The notes beneath the pieces were generated by a model. The model did no database searches, was not told where the DNA came from, and was given only the letters and a program-made list of their open reading frames with translations. 64,000 nucleotides of DNA. It comes from Pseudomonas orientalis (GTDB taxonomy: Bacteria; Pseudomonadota; Gammaproteobacteria; Pseudomonadales; Pseudomonadaceae). Every line of letters starts with the position of its first letter. Within the stretch, counting starts at the first letter, position 1. The stretch lies in contig NZ_JYLM01000003.1 in the NCBI RefSeq assembly GCF_001439815.1, forward strand, positions 496,001 to 560,000. The letters are read 5' to 3'. The position numbers and the translations under genes are program-made. Of the stretch, positions 17,114 through 26,607 are shown in pieces.

Positions 17114-18460
17114 TCAAGCCGTTGCCGCAGCAGCCGGCACCTCCACCACACCCAACCCCTCCTTCATCCGCCTGGCATCACGCACAAAACTGCGCGAAGC
17201 CTGAAACAAAAACAGCATGGTCAAAAACAGCGCCACCGGAATCAGGTACATGGCGTCATGCAACCCCACCGCTTTATAAGCCTCGGTCATCTGCTGCGCA
17301 CCGGCCGCATACATCGCCGCATGCGCAAAGTGATCAGACAGTCCACCCACCACAATCGGCCCCATCCCCCCGCCCAGCAGATACAAACCGGCAAAGAACA
17401 ACGCCATCGCCGTGGCCCGCAGGCGCGGCTCAACCACGTCCTGGATCGCCGTGTACACGCAGGTATAGAAGTTGTACGCAAACAACCAGCCCACGCTGAA
17501 CAGCAAGACGAACACGCCAATCTCAATACGCCCGGCATGCAAGGCCCAAGCCGTGGTGACGGTGGAGATGATCAGGCTGCACGCGGCGAACAACAGCCGG
17601 CCATTGGCGACCCGCTGATGGATCTTGTCGGCAATCCAGCCACCCAGGGTCAGGCCCACCAGACCGGTCAGGCCGACGATCACACCGGTGGCCACCGCCG
17701 CATCCTGCAAAGGCATCAGGAAGTAACGTTGCAGCATCGGCACCAGGAACGAGTTGCACGCGTAGGTGGCGAAGTTGAAGCACAGCCCGGCCAGCACCAG
17801 CCACAGGAAGGTCGGCACCGCCAGGACGCGGCGGATCGGACGGTCGACGCGCTCCTGGGACACTTGCACCGACTCCGCCGCGCCGCGTTTGGGCTCCTTG
17901 ATGTAGAACATGAACACCGCGAGGATCAGCCCCGGCACGGCGGCAATAAAGAACGGCGCACGCCAGCTGTCGAACGCCTTGACCATCGCACCGATGGTGA
18001 AGAATGCGAGCAACAAGCCCAACGGCAGGCCGAGCATGAAGATGCCCATGGCGCGCGCCCGGCGATGGGCGGGAAACAGATCGCCGATCAGCGAATTGGC
18101 GGCGGGGGCATAACTGGCTTCCCCGATGCCGATACCCATGCGCACCAGCAGGAAGCTCCAGAAACTGCCAACCAGGCCATTGATCGCCGTCAGCCCGCTC
18201 CAGGCAAACAGGCCCCAGCCCATCAATTTGCTGCGCGAACCCGTGTCGGCCAAACGGCCCAGCGGCAGCCCGGCAATGGCATAGACGATGGTGAAGGAGG
18301 TACCGATGATGCCGAGCTGGAAGTCGCTCAGGTGCCACTCCATGCGGATCGGCTCGATGATGATCGCGGGAATGGTGCGGTCGAAGAAGTTGAACAGATT
18401 GGCGAGGAACAGCAGGAACAGAATGCGCCAGGCATTCGCCGCTTGGGTCGAGTTCTGCAT
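17114..18460 (-). CDS. MFS transporter, Spinster-like subfamily
   Basis: 448 residues and 12 predicted membrane segments. Features include NFFDRTIPAIIIEPIRMEW in the first segment, the GLPLGRLADTGSRSK loop between segments 2 and 3 and GIGIGEASYAPAANSLIGDLFP, a pattern of Spinster/hexuronate-like MFS proteins. The substrate cannot be told from sequence. It is a single gene on the minus strand between the rapA repeat region and a divergent YkgJ-type gene. About 130 bases upstream there is a GGGACTTTCCC symmetric element that could be an operator. Codon use is like the neighbours. Confidence 0.85.
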   Translation of the reverse strand: MQNSTQAANAWRILFLLFLANLFNFFDRTIPAIIIEPIRMEWHLSDFQLGIIGTSFTIVYAIAGLPLGRLADTGSRSKLMGWGLFAWSGLTAINGLVGSFWSFLLVRMGIGIGEASYAPAANSLIGDLFPAHRRARAMGIFMLGLPLGLLLAFFTIGAMVKAFDSWRAPFFIAAVPGLILAVFMFYIKEPKRGAAESVQVSQERVDRPIRRVLAVPTFLWLVLAGLCFNFATYACNSFLVPMLQRYFLMPLQDAAVATGVIVGLTGLVGLTLGGWIADKIHQRVANGRLLFAACSLIISTVTTAWALHAGRIEIGVFVLLFSVGWLFAYNFYTCVYTAIQDVVEPRLRATAMALFFAGLYLLGGGMGPIVVGGLSDHFAHAAMYAAGAQQMTEAYKAVGLHDAMYLIPVALFLTMLFLFQASRSFVRDARRMKEGLGVVEVPAAAATA

Positions 18461-18700
18461 GGGTCCGTCTCTTTATTGTTATGAGAGCTGCGATGCCCAC
18501 CGCATCCTGCTCGGTAGCTGCAACATAGTCAGGCTGACGGCGCTTGTCTGTAATGATTCGTAAAGCTGATAGGGCGTGATATCCCCGAAACTACGGGACT
18601 TTCCCTACGGAAAATATATCCATGCGCCCCCCTTCCCAACGGCCATGGCCCAGATAGAATGGCGAGCCTTCCCGCAGTCCCCCTTACCTACTCTTAATCG

Positions 18701-19078
18701 ATGACGCCCATGTCCGAAGCCAGTCCGTGTCTGAATTGCGGTGCCTGCTGTTCATACTTTCGTGTGTCTTTCTTCTGGGGCGAGTGCGCCTCGTCAGGCG
18801 GTACGGTGCCCGATGACCTGGTGGTGCAGATCAACCCCACCCGCGTGGCGATGATCGGAACCGACCAGAAGCCCGCGCGCTGCTGCAGCCTCGAGGGCGA
18901 AGTGGGTAACAGCACACGCTGTTCGATTTATGAACAACGCTCGAGTCCCTGCCGCGAGTTCGACGCCTCGTGGAGCCAGGGTGTACAAAACCTCGATTGC
19001 GACGCCGCCCGTGCCGCGTTCGGCCTGGCGCCCCTCGAAGAGCGACCGTTCGAACTGGATCTGCCCATCAGCGCTTAG
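18701..19078 (+). CDS. YkgJ-type Zn/Fe-chelating Cys-cluster protein
   Basis: 125 residues (or 122 from the second ATG at 18710, MSEASPC). The N-terminal CLNCGACCSYF and the later CSIYEQRSSPCREF give the spaced cysteines of the CxxCxxCC family (UPF0153/YkgJ), which are proposed to bind zinc or an iron-sulfur centre. It is cytoplasmic, with no signal peptide. It lies upstream of the NbdA-like gene, as an equivalent gene does in P. aeruginosa (recalled order rapA - usp - YkgJ-like - nbdA). The molecular role is unknown for the family. Confidence 0.82.
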   Translation: MTPMSEASPCLNCGACCSYFRVSFFWGECASSGGTVPDDLVVQINPTRVAMIGTDQKPARCCSLEGEVGNSTRCSIYEQRSSPCREFDASWSQGVQNLDCDAARAAFGLAPLEERPFELDLPISA

Positions 19079-19200
19079 CATCGAACGCTATGTACGACAT
19101 GCAAAAACAGTTGCATCAAAGTGCCATTATTCATGGCAAATCCCGCGAGGCTTCTATACTCGACTGCACAGGTCACCGCCTCAGGCTGTGATGCCACGCT

Positions 19201-21480
19201 ATGACGGGACACACTATGGAATGGCTGGGACTGCACTTTTTCACCGACCTTCCAGACAACGGGCACTTATTACTCAATTGCAGTCATAACCCCTTTCTGG
19301 TGCTGTTGGCTTATCTGGTCGCCTGCGCGGCGGGCTTCGGCACGTTGGACATGGCCGAACGCGTCGGCCATGTAGAAGACCCCACCGCCCGCCGCCACTG
19401 GCGTTGGCTGGGCGCGGGATGCCTGGCGGGCGGCATCTGGTCGACCCACTTCATCAGCATGCTGGCCTTCCAGGCGCCCATCGCCATTCATTACGAATTG
19501 ATCATGACCTTCGTCTCGCTGGTCATCGCGTTGATCGCCTCGCTGTTCGCCATGCAGACCCTCAGCCATGCACGCCTGCGGTTGCACCAGTACGTGCTGG
19601 CCTCGCTGTGGATGGGTCTGGGGATCGCGCTGATGCACTACGTCGGTATGTCGGCCATGCGCTCACAGGCCCAGGTGTATTTCGATTCCGGGCTGTTCAT
19701 GGTGTCGGTGGCGATTGCCATAGGCGCGAGCCTGGCAGCGTTGTTGCTATCGAGCTACCTGCGCAACGGTGCCGGCGTGTTTCACCAATTGCTCAAATAC
19801 GCCGCCAGCCTGGTGCTGGGCGCCGGCATCCTGAGCATGCATTTCACCGGCATGGCGGCCATGCAAATGCTGGTACCCAACGGCGTGAATCTGGCATTGC
19901 CGGTGGATAACAACCCTATACAGCTGGGCCTGTCGGTGGCGGTGATTACCTTGCTGGTCATCGGCAGCAGCGTCAGCGCCGCCCTGGCGGATAAAAAGCT
20001 GCAGCACAAGGAACGCGACCTGCGCCGGGTCAACGCGCTGCTCAGCGAACTGGACCAGGCACGCGCCTCGTTGCAGCAGGTCGCTCATTACGATGCGCTG
20101 ACCAGCTTGCTCAACCGCCGGGGCTTCAACCAGATCTTTGCGGAAAAGGTCGCAGAAAAAACCGCCTCCAACGGCATGATGGCGGTGATCTTCCTCGACA
20201 TCGACCACTTCAAGCGCATCAATGACAGCCTTGGGCATGACGCTGGCGACCAGTTGCTCACCGTGCTGGCCAGCCATATCAAGAGTTCGGTGCGCAGCCA
20301 TGCCGACGTGGTCGCGCGTTTTGGCGGGGATGAGTTCTGCATCCTGATCAATATCCATCATCGCGACGAAGCGCGGCACATGGCCCAGCGCATCATGCAA
20401 AAGATGAAAGAACCCATCGAGCTGGCCGGCCGGCGCATGGTCATGACCACCAGCATCGGTATCAGCCTGTTTCCCGATGATGGCCAGACCTGTGAAGAAC
20501 TGCTGAAAACCGCTGACCTTGCGCTTTACCAATCCAAGGACGCCGGGCGCAACAGCCTGCACTTCTTCAGTGCCAACCTCAAAACCCGCGCCTTCCTTGA
20601 GCTGCAGCTTGAGGAAGAATTGCGCGCCGCCCTGCGCACACGTAACGAACTGGTGCTGTTCTATCAGCCGATATTCGACATGAAGCTGGGCAAGGTCACG
20701 CGCCTGGAGGCGCTGGTGCGCTGGCAGCATCCGCAACACGGCCTGCTGGCGCCGGACCGGTTTATCGGGATTGCCGAGAGTAACGGGCTGATTGCCGAAC
20801 TGGACCACTGGGTATTGCGCCAGGCCTGTCACGATCTGAGCCTGCTGTCTGATCGTGGCTACACCGAACTGACCATGTCCGTGAACTGCTCGGCCCTGAA
20901 TCTGGCTCGGGATGAATTGGCGGACGAAATCGAAGCCGCCCTGCGCTTTGCCAGCATCGCCGCCAATCGCCTGGAGCTGGAAGTCACCGAAAACGCGTTG
21001 ATGGGCAATATCAGCAGCACCCTGGCCTTGTTGCGGCAGATTCGTGCCCTGGGTGTCTCCCTGGCGATCGATGACTTCGGCACCGGCTATTCATCCCTGG
21101 CCTATCTCAAGCGCCTGCCGCTCACCACCTTGAAAATCGACCGCTCGTTTATCCAGGACATTCCCAAATCCACCGCCGACAGCGAAATCGTCCAGGCCAT
21201 TATTGGCATGGCCCATACCCTGCACCTGGAAGTGGTGACCGAAGGGGTGGAAACCCAGGCGCAATTCGAGCTGTTGCTGCAGCATGGCTGCGATTTCATT
21301 CAGGGTTATCTGCTGAGCCCGGCGGTGGCTTTCAACGATATCATCGGCGTCATGCAAGGCATGCAGATACGCAATCCGCTTCACACGTTCAGCGCAGCCG
21401 GCAATAAAGATGCGGCACCGCCCAAGGCGCCTGCCCCGGCGCGCATCAGCCCGCCTTCCACAGTGAGGCCCATTCGCTGA
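19201..21480 (+). CDS. nbdA: MHYT-GGDEF-EAL c-di-GMP enzyme (NbdA-like)
   Basis: 759 residues. An N-terminal seven-helix MHYT sensor (about residues 25-265) has three motif copies, STHFISM, LMHYVGM and SMHFTGM, thought to bind copper and sense NO or O2. A GGDEF domain follows (about 290-460) with an intact GGDEF at 374-378; the I-site position reads SHAD, so the RxxD inhibitory site is lost. The EAL domain has Glu503 in RLEALVRW and the DDFGTGYSS loop at 624-632, so phosphodiesterase activity is expected. Position close to rapA matches P. aeruginosa nbdA (PA3311) as recalled, but that protein has a degenerate AGDEF. MucR is the paralogue to exclude. Confidence 0.85.
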   Translation: MTGHTMEWLGLHFFTDLPDNGHLLLNCSHNPFLVLLAYLVACAAGFGTLDMAERVGHVEDPTARRHWRWLGAGCLAGGIWSTHFISMLAFQAPIAIHYELIMTFVSLVIALIASLFAMQTLSHARLRLHQYVLASLWMGLGIALMHYVGMSAMRSQAQVYFDSGLFMVSVAIAIGASLAALLLSSYLRNGAGVFHQLLKYAASLVLGAGILSMHFTGMAAMQMLVPNGVNLALPVDNNPIQLGLSVAVITLLVIGSSVSAALADKKLQHKERDLRRVNALLSELDQARASLQQVAHYDALTSLLNRRGFNQIFAEKVAEKTASNGMMAVIFLDIDHFKRINDSLGHDAGDQLLTVLASHIKSSVRSHADVVARFGGDEFCILINIHHRDEARHMAQRIMQKMKEPIELAGRRMVMTTSIGISLFPDDGQTCEELLKTADLALYQSKDAGRNSLHFFSANLKTRAFLELQLEEELRAALRTRNELVLFYQPIFDMKLGKVTRLEALVRWQHPQHGLLAPDRFIGIAESNGLIAELDHWVLRQACHDLSLLSDRGYTELTMSVNCSALNLARDELADEIEAALRFASIAANRLELEVTENALMGNISSTLALLRQIRALGVSLAIDDFGTGYSSLAYLKRLPLTTLKIDRSFIQDIPKSTADSEIVQAIIGMAHTLHLEVVTEGVETQAQFELLLQHGCDFIQGYLLSPAVAFNDIIGVMQGMQIRNPLHTFSAAGNKDAAPPKAPAPARISPPSTVRPIR

Positions 21481-21546
21481 CGCGGCCAGAATTCCAATAC
21501 CTTGAAACAATTTCCCGGCATTAACGCCTGCTGCCCAACTGTTCCC

Positions 21547-21562
21547 GTGACGTTAACGTCAC
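21547..21562. promoter_or_regulatory. Perfect 16-base palindrome of MerR-operator type
   Basis: GTGACGTTAACGTCAC is perfectly symmetric and resembles operators of MerR-family regulators. It lies in the convergent gap between nbdA and the DUF2288 gene, where no promoter is expected. The rest of 21481-21671 holds nothing else that I can support. Confidence 0.35.
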
Positions 21563-21671
21563 CGTCAGCTGTGACCTTTCTCTACGGCAAGGTGCCATCA
21601 CCGGGCAAGCGGTTACTCCGCTACACACTTGCCCAGGCGCAAGCAGTGCACCTTTTTCGATCACGACACTC

Positions 21672-21974
21672 TTACGCCGCCCTTTCCTGGATCAAAATCC
21701 ACGGCGAGACCACTACCGCCCACAGTCCAGGGTCACGCTCGACCAGGTCCAGCGCCCGCGTCGCAGACACTTCGCCAACGCTCCCCGCAGCCAGCCACGC
21801 AGCGACTTTATCGCGATTGTCCTCGGCCATTGCCTCGGCCGCTTCGATCAAATCCAGGCCGGCTTCGACCCACAATAGGGCACCCTTGGCAAAGAACGGT
21901 TCGAGCTCCTTCCAGGAAATTTCGGCGGTTTCACCGAGCAGCTTGGCATAGAGGGTGCTAGGTTCTTGCGTCAT
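21672..21974 (-). CDS. DUF2288 family protein
   Basis: A 100-residue soluble protein (MTQEPSTLYAKLLGETAEISWKELE...). The segments WKELEPFFAKGALLWV and VAAWLAAGSVGEVS fit the small DUF2288 family of gammaproteobacteria; no function is established. It is helical, without signal peptide or cysteines. It is a single gene, convergent with nbdA and divergent from braC. The family call is from recalled similarity. Confidence 0.7.
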   Translation of the reverse strand: MTQEPSTLYAKLLGETAEISWKELEPFFAKGALLWVEAGLDLIEAAEAMAEDNRDKVAAWLAAGSVGEVSATRALDLVERDPGLWAVVVSPWILIQERAA

Positions 21975-22197
21975 GGGAGTTCACCTGAGTAAAAAATCGG
22001 CGCAATCATAGCGTCGTGGCTCAGTCAGAAAAACCCAGTAGCAAATGAGGTAGCGATTGAAAGTGTCGGAAAAGCCAGGGAATGCTTGAAGGGCTGGCAT
22101 TACCCCGCCGCAATTCTGTCTTTTTCTTTCATTTAAGCGACACCACTGCGTTTTGCCCTCGGCAGCCAGCTTTTCAAGCGATCAACCGGCGCTCTAC

Positions 22198-22247
22198 ACT
22201 GTACCGGTACAGTTGCCGGGGCAATGCCGGGGGATATCCGCGATATC
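22198..22247 (+). promoter_or_regulatory. Operator-like palindromes upstream of braC
   Basis: ACTGTACCGGTACAGT (22198-22213) is a perfect 16-base palindrome that touches a candidate -35 (TTGCCG, 22213-22218). A second dyad, GATATC-CGC-GATATC, lies at about 22233-22247 over the candidate -10. CTGTACC half-sites recall MocR/GntR-type operators. The other bases of 21975-22314 carry no gene. Confidence 0.5.
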
Positions 22248-22314
22248 CGATCCGGTTCTGCAGCTCACAAGGCCGCTAGAACTATAAAAAATACAACAGT
22301 AAGAGTGGAGCACT

Positions 22315-23442
22315 ATGAATAAGGCTACTAAGCAGATTTCCAAACTGTTTGCCGCTATGGTCCTGGCTGGGGTTGCCGGCCATTCGTTCGCAGCCGACAC
22401 CATCAAGATCGGTATCGCGGGTCCCAAGACCGGTCCGGTAACGCAATACGGCGACATGCAATTCATGGGTGCCAAGCAGGCCATCGCCGACATCAACGCC
22501 AAGGGCGGCGTGGACGGCAAGATGCTTGAAGCCAAGGAATACGACGACGCCTGCGATCCGAAACAAGCCGTTGCCGTCGCCAACAAAGTGGTCAATGACG
22601 GCGTCAAGTTCGTGGTCGGTCACCTCTGCTCCAGCTCCACTCAGCCCGCGTCGGATATTTATGAAGACGAAGGCGTCATCATGATTACCCCGGCAGCCAC
22701 CAGCCCGGAAATCACCGCCCGAGGCTACAAGCTGATCTTCCGCACCATCGGCCTGGACAGCGCACAAGGCCCGGCGGCCGGCAACTACATCGCCGACCAC
22801 GTGAAGCCGAAGATCGTTGCCGTCCTGCACGACAAGCAGCAATACGGTGAAGGCATCGCCAGCGCCGTGAAGAAAACCCTTGAAGAAAAAGGCGTCAAAG
22901 TTGCCGTCTTCGAAGGCCTGAACGCCGGTGACAAGGACTTCTCCTCGATCATCCAGAAACTCAAGCAAGCCAACGTCGACTTCGTCTACTACGGCGGCTA
23001 CCACCCTGAGCTGGGCCTGATCCTGCGCCAGGCCAAGGAAAAAGGCCTGAATGCCAAGTTCATGGGCCCTGAAGGCGTCGGCAACGACTCCATCTCGCAA
23101 ATCGCCCAGGGCGCTTCCGAAGGCCTGCTGGTAACCCTGCCGAAATCCTTCGACACCGATCCTGCCAACAAAGCCATCGTTGAAGCGTTTGCCAAGAACA
23201 AACAGGACCCGACCGGTCCGTTCGTGTTCCCGGCTTATTCGGCTGTCGAAGTGATCGCCGCCGGTATTACCGCCGCGAAAAGCGAAGACACCGCCAAAGT
23301 GGCCGAAGCCATTCACGCAGGTACCTTCAAGACCCCTACCGGTGACCTGAGCTTCGACGCCAAGGGCGACCTGAAGGACTTCAAGTTCGTGGTCTACGAA
23401 TGGCACTTCGGCAAACCAAAAACCGAAGTTTCCCCTCAGTAA
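22315..23442 (+). CDS. braC: Branched-chain amino-acid ABC transporter, substrate-binding protein
   Basis: 375 residues. A signal peptide of about 26 residues ends at HSFA, followed by ADTIKIG. It is a periplasmic Leu/Ile/Val-binding protein of type I fold: GPKTGPVTQYGDMQFMGAKQAI, two cysteines (DDACDP and GHLCSS) that form the LIVBP disulfide, and the SSSTQPASD ligand loop. It delivers leucine, isoleucine, valine, and in Pseudomonas also alanine, to BraDEFG. A terminator hairpin sits after the stop, so BraC should be made in excess over the membrane parts. Confidence 0.95.
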   Translation: MNKATKQISKLFAAMVLAGVAGHSFAADTIKIGIAGPKTGPVTQYGDMQFMGAKQAIADINAKGGVDGKMLEAKEYDDACDPKQAVAVANKVVNDGVKFVVGHLCSSSTQPASDIYEDEGVIMITPAATSPEITARGYKLIFRTIGLDSAQGPAAGNYIADHVKPKIVAVLHDKQQYGEGIASAVKKTLEEKGVKVAVFEGLNAGDKDFSSIIQKLKQANVDFVYYGGYHPELGLILRQAKEKGLNAKFMGPEGVGNDSISQIAQGASEGLLVTLPKSFDTDPANKAIVEAFAKNKQDPTGPFVFPAYSAVEVIAAGITAAKSEDTAKVAEAIHAGTFKTPTGDLSFDAKGDLKDFKFVVYEWHFGKPKTEVSPQ

Positions 23443-23460
23443 GCCAGGCGTTACTGGTCA

Positions 23461-23494
23461 ACAAGCCCACTGTGAGAGCAGTGGGCTTTGTTTT
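23461..23494 (+). terminator. Terminator/attenuator between braC and braD
   Basis: The stem ACAAGCCCACTG/CAGTGGGCTTTGT with loop TGAGAG is followed by TTTT. It is probably leaky, giving more braC than braDEFG mRNA. Confidence 0.88.
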
Positions 23495-23668
23495 ACGAGG
23501 TTTATGGGCCATGTCACCCGCGATCCGGGCGCTGGCTCACCTGAAAATCTTAAAACCGTCACCAGCGGTTCGCTGGCAAACGCTTTGTGCAACCTGGTCA
23601 TAGAACAGGGCACGGGCCGAAAATGACTCCACCAGTGAAATGCGTATCGGGTTTTTAGGAGCGCTGTA

Positions 23669-24592
23669 ATGCCTGAGCTCTATCATTTTTTCCAACAGCT
23701 GGTTAATGGCCTGACCATTGGCAGCACCTATGCCTTGATAGCCATTGGCTACACAATGGTCTACGGCATCATTGGAATGATCAACTTCGCCCATGGCGAG
23801 GTGTACATGATTGGTTCCTACGTGGCCTTCATCGCCCTTGCCGGGCTGGCCATGATGGGCATCCATTCCCTGCCGCTGTTGATGACCGCTGCGTTCCTTG
23901 CATCGATCGTCGTGACCAGTGCCTATGGCTACAGTATCGAGCGTGTTGCCTACCGCCCCCTGCGTGGCAGCAACCGGTTGATCCCGCTGATTTCCGCCAT
24001 CGGCATGTCGATTTTCCTGCAGAACACCGTATTGCTGTCCCAGGACTCCAAGGACAAATCCATTCCCAACCTGATTCCAGGGAGCATTTCCTTCGGCCCC
24101 GGTGGCGCGGAAGAAGTGCTGATCTCCTACATGCAGATCCTGGTCTTCATCGTCACCCTGGTGGCCATGCTCGGCCTCACGCTGTTCATTTCCCGCTCTC
24201 GTCTGGGGCGCGCCTGCCGGGCCTGCGCCGAAGACATCAAGATGGCCAACCTGCTGGGCATCAACACCAATAACATCATCGCCCTGACCTTCGTGATCGG
24301 TGCTGCACTGGCGGCGGTGGCTGCCGTGTTGCTGAGCATGCAGTATGGCGTGATCAACCCCAACGCCGGCTTCCTGGTAGGCCTCAAGGCCTTTACCGCG
24401 GCGGTATTGGGCGGCATCGGCAGCATTCCGGGCGCCATGCTCGGCGGGCTGGTGCTGGGCGTGGCCGAAGCCTTCGGCGCCGATATCTTCGGTGACCAGT
24501 ACAAGGACGTCGTGGCATTCGGCTTGTTGGTTCTGGTGTTGTTGTTCCGTCCGACCGGCATCCTCGGCCGTCCGGAGGTTGAGAAAGTATGA
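23669..24592 (+). CDS. braD: Branched-chain amino-acid ABC transporter permease (LivH type)
   Basis: 307 residues, eight predicted membrane segments, N-terminus [34 protein letters not shown], the invariant LivH opening. The cytoplasmic loop [14 protein letters not shown] contacts the ATPases. AGGAG lies 7 bases before the ATG. The 174-base gap after the braC terminator has no ORF that I trust. The gene overlaps braE by 4 bases. Confidence 0.94.
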   Translation: MPELYHFFQQLVNGLTIGSTYALIAIGYTMVYGIIGMINFAHGEVYMIGSYVAFIALAGLAMMGIHSLPLLMTAAFLASIVVTSAYGYSIERVAYRPLRGSNRLIPLISAIGMSIFLQNTVLLSQDSKDKSIPNLIPGSISFGPGGAEEVLISYMQILVFIVTLVAMLGLTLFISRSRLGRACRACAEDIKMANLLGINTNNIIALTFVIGAALAAVAAVLLSMQYGVINPNAGFLVGLKAFTAAVLGGIGSIPGAMLGGLVLGVAEAFGADIFGDQYKDVVAFGLLVLVLLFRPTGILGRPEVEKV

Positions 24593-25842
24593 GCAGATAT
24601 CTTAAATCGGCGTTTTTCAGCGCCTTGCTGGTATGGGCCGTGGCCTTTCCGGTACTCGGCCTCAAGCTGAGCATTGTCGGCATCAACCTGGAAGTGCACG
24701 GAACCGGGCCGCTGACGCTGAGCGTGATAGCCCTGTGCTCGGTGCTGATGTTCCTGCGCGTGCTGTTCACCCAGCAGGTCGGCGCCCTGTTCAAGGGCAA
24801 CCGTGCGCCGCTGGTGTCGCCCAAGGTCAGCCAATTCCTGACCCTGCCGCGCACCCAGCGCTACATCATCATCGCCCTGATCATCGCGGCGTTGATCTGG
24901 CCGTTCTTCGGTTCGCGCGGCGCGGTCGACATCGCCACCCTGATCCTGATCTACGTGTTGCTCGGCCTTGGCCTGAACATCGTGGTGGGTCTGGCCGGGC
25001 TGCTCGACCTGGGCTATGTGGGCTTCTATGCCGTGGGTGCCTATACCTACGCGCTGCTCTCGCACTACCTGGGCTGGAGCTTCTGGGTATGCCTGCCATT
25101 GGCGGGGATGGCGGCAGCCACCTTCGGCTTCCTGCTGGGCTTTCCGGTGTTGCGTCTGCGCGGTGACTACCTGGCCATCGTGACACTGGGCTTCGGGGAA
25201 ATCATCCGCCTGTTCCTGCGCAACCTCACCGACATCACCGGCGGCCCCAACGGCATCAGCAGCATCCCTAAGCCGACGTTCTTCGGACTGTCGTTCGACC
25301 GCACTGCCGCCGAAGGCATGCAGACTTTCCACGAATACTTCGGGATTGCCTACAACCCGGTGAGCAAAGTGGTGTTCCTGTACCTGGTCGCCCTGTTGCT
25401 GGCGCTGGCGGCGCTGTTCGTGATCAATCGTTTGCTGCGCATGCCCATCGGCCGCGCCTGGGAAGCCTTGCGCGAAGATGAAATCGCCTGCCGCGCCCTC
25501 GGCTTGAACCCGACCATCATCAAACTCTCCGCGTTCACCCTGGGTGCCGCGTTCGCCGGTTTTGCCGGCAGCTTCTTCGCCGCGCGCCAAGGCCTGGTGA
25601 CCCCGGAGTCGTTCACGTTCATCGAGTCGGCGATCATCCTCGCCATCGTGGTACTGGGTGGCATGGGCTCGCAACTGGGTGTGATCCTGGCGGCGATCGT
25701 GATGATTCTGCTGCCGGAAATGATGCGTGAGTTCAGCGAATACCGCATGTTGATGTTCGGCGCCATGATGGTGCTGATGATGATCTGGCGCCCTCAAGGC
25801 CTGCTGCCCATGCAACGTCCACACATGGAGCTGCGCAAATGA
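24589..25842 (+). CDS. braE: Branched-chain amino-acid ABC transporter permease (LivM type)
   Basis: 417 residues. The LivM core shows [31 protein letters not shown] and the coupling loop [16 protein letters not shown], with an extended N-terminal part of about 90 residues carrying two extra membrane segments, as in Pseudomonas BraE. It partners BraD in the inner membrane. Its ATG overlaps the braD stop (ATGA), and its stop overlaps braF the same way. Confidence 0.94.
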   Translation: MSRYLKSAFFSALLVWAVAFPVLGLKLSIVGINLEVHGTGPLTLSVIALCSVLMFLRVLFTQQVGALFKGNRAPLVSPKVSQFLTLPRTQRYIIIALIIAALIWPFFGSRGAVDIATLILIYVLLGLGLNIVVGLAGLLDLGYVGFYAVGAYTYALLSHYLGWSFWVCLPLAGMAAATFGFLLGFPVLRLRGDYLAIVTLGFGEIIRLFLRNLTDITGGPNGISSIPKPTFFGLSFDRTAAEGMQTFHEYFGIAYNPVSKVVFLYLVALLLALAALFVINRLLRMPIGRAWEALREDEIACRALGLNPTIIKLSAFTLGAAFAGFAGSFFAARQGLVTPESFTFIESAIILAIVVLGGMGSQLGVILAAIVMILLPEMMREFSEYRMLMFGAMMVLMMIWRPQGLLPMQRPHMELRK

Positions 25843-26606
25843 GCCGCGAGATCCTGAAAGTCGAAAATCTGAGCATGCGCTTCGGCGGCTTGCTGGCGGT
25901 CAACGGCGTCGCCCTGACCGTCAAGGAGAAACAGGTCGTAGCGCTGATCGGCCCCAACGGCGCCGGCAAGACCACGGTGTTCAACTGCCTTACCGGTTTC
26001 TACAAGCCGAGCGGCGGCAGCATCCTGCTGGACGGTCAGCCGATCCAGGGCCTGGCCGGTCACGAGATCGCCCGCAAGGGGGTGGTGCGCACGTTCCAGA
26101 ACGTGCGCCTGTTCAAGGACATGACGGCGGTCGAGAACCTGCTGATCGCCCAGCACCGTCACCTGAACACCAACTTCTTCGCAGGCCTGTTCAAGACCCC
26201 GGCGTTCCGCAAGAGCGAGCGCGAGGCCATGGAATACGCGGAATACTGGCTGGACAAGGTCAACCTGACCGAGTTTGCCAACCGCCCCGCAGGCACCCTC
26301 GCCTACGGCCAGCAACGTCGCCTGGAAATCGCCCGCTGCATGATGACCCGCCCGCGGATCCTGATGCTCGACGAACCGGCGGCCGGCCTGAACCCCAAGG
26401 AAACCGAAGACCTCAAGGCGCTGATCGGCGTGTTGCGTGAGGAAAACAACGCCACCGTGCTGTTGATCGAACACGACATGAAGCTGGTCATGAGCATTTC
26501 CGACCATATCGTGGTGATCAACCAGGGCACGCCGCTGGCCGACGGGACGCCGGAGCAGATCCGCGACAATCCCGAAGTGATCAAAGCCTATCTGGGGGAA
26601 GCGTAA
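25839..26606 (+). CDS. braF: Branched-chain amino-acid ABC transporter ATPase (LivG type)
   Basis: 255 residues. Walker [13 protein letters not shown] signature region [13 protein letters not shown] and Walker [13 protein letters not shown] are all intact, with the switch His in LIEHDMK. The LAYGQQ variant of LSGGQ is normal for LivG. It forms a heterodimer with BraG on the cytoplasmic face. It overlaps braE by 4 bases and is 1 base from braG. Confidence 0.95.
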   Translation: MSREILKVENLSMRFGGLLAVNGVALTVKEKQVVALIGPNGAGKTTVFNCLTGFYKPSGGSILLDGQPIQGLAGHEIARKGVVRTFQNVRLFKDMTAVENLLIAQHRHLNTNFFAGLFKTPAFRKSEREAMEYAEYWLDKVNLTEFANRPAGTLAYGQQRRLEIARCMMTRPRILMLDEPAAGLNPKETEDLKALIGVLREENNATVLLIEHDMKLVMSISDHIVVINQGTPLADGTPEQIRDNPEVIKAYLGEA

Positions 26607-26607
26607 A

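Noticed and set aside
24127..25824. A 565-codon antisense frame across braD and braE
   Set aside because: It is a Gln/His-rich shadow of two membrane-protein genes with clear LivH and LivM motifs.
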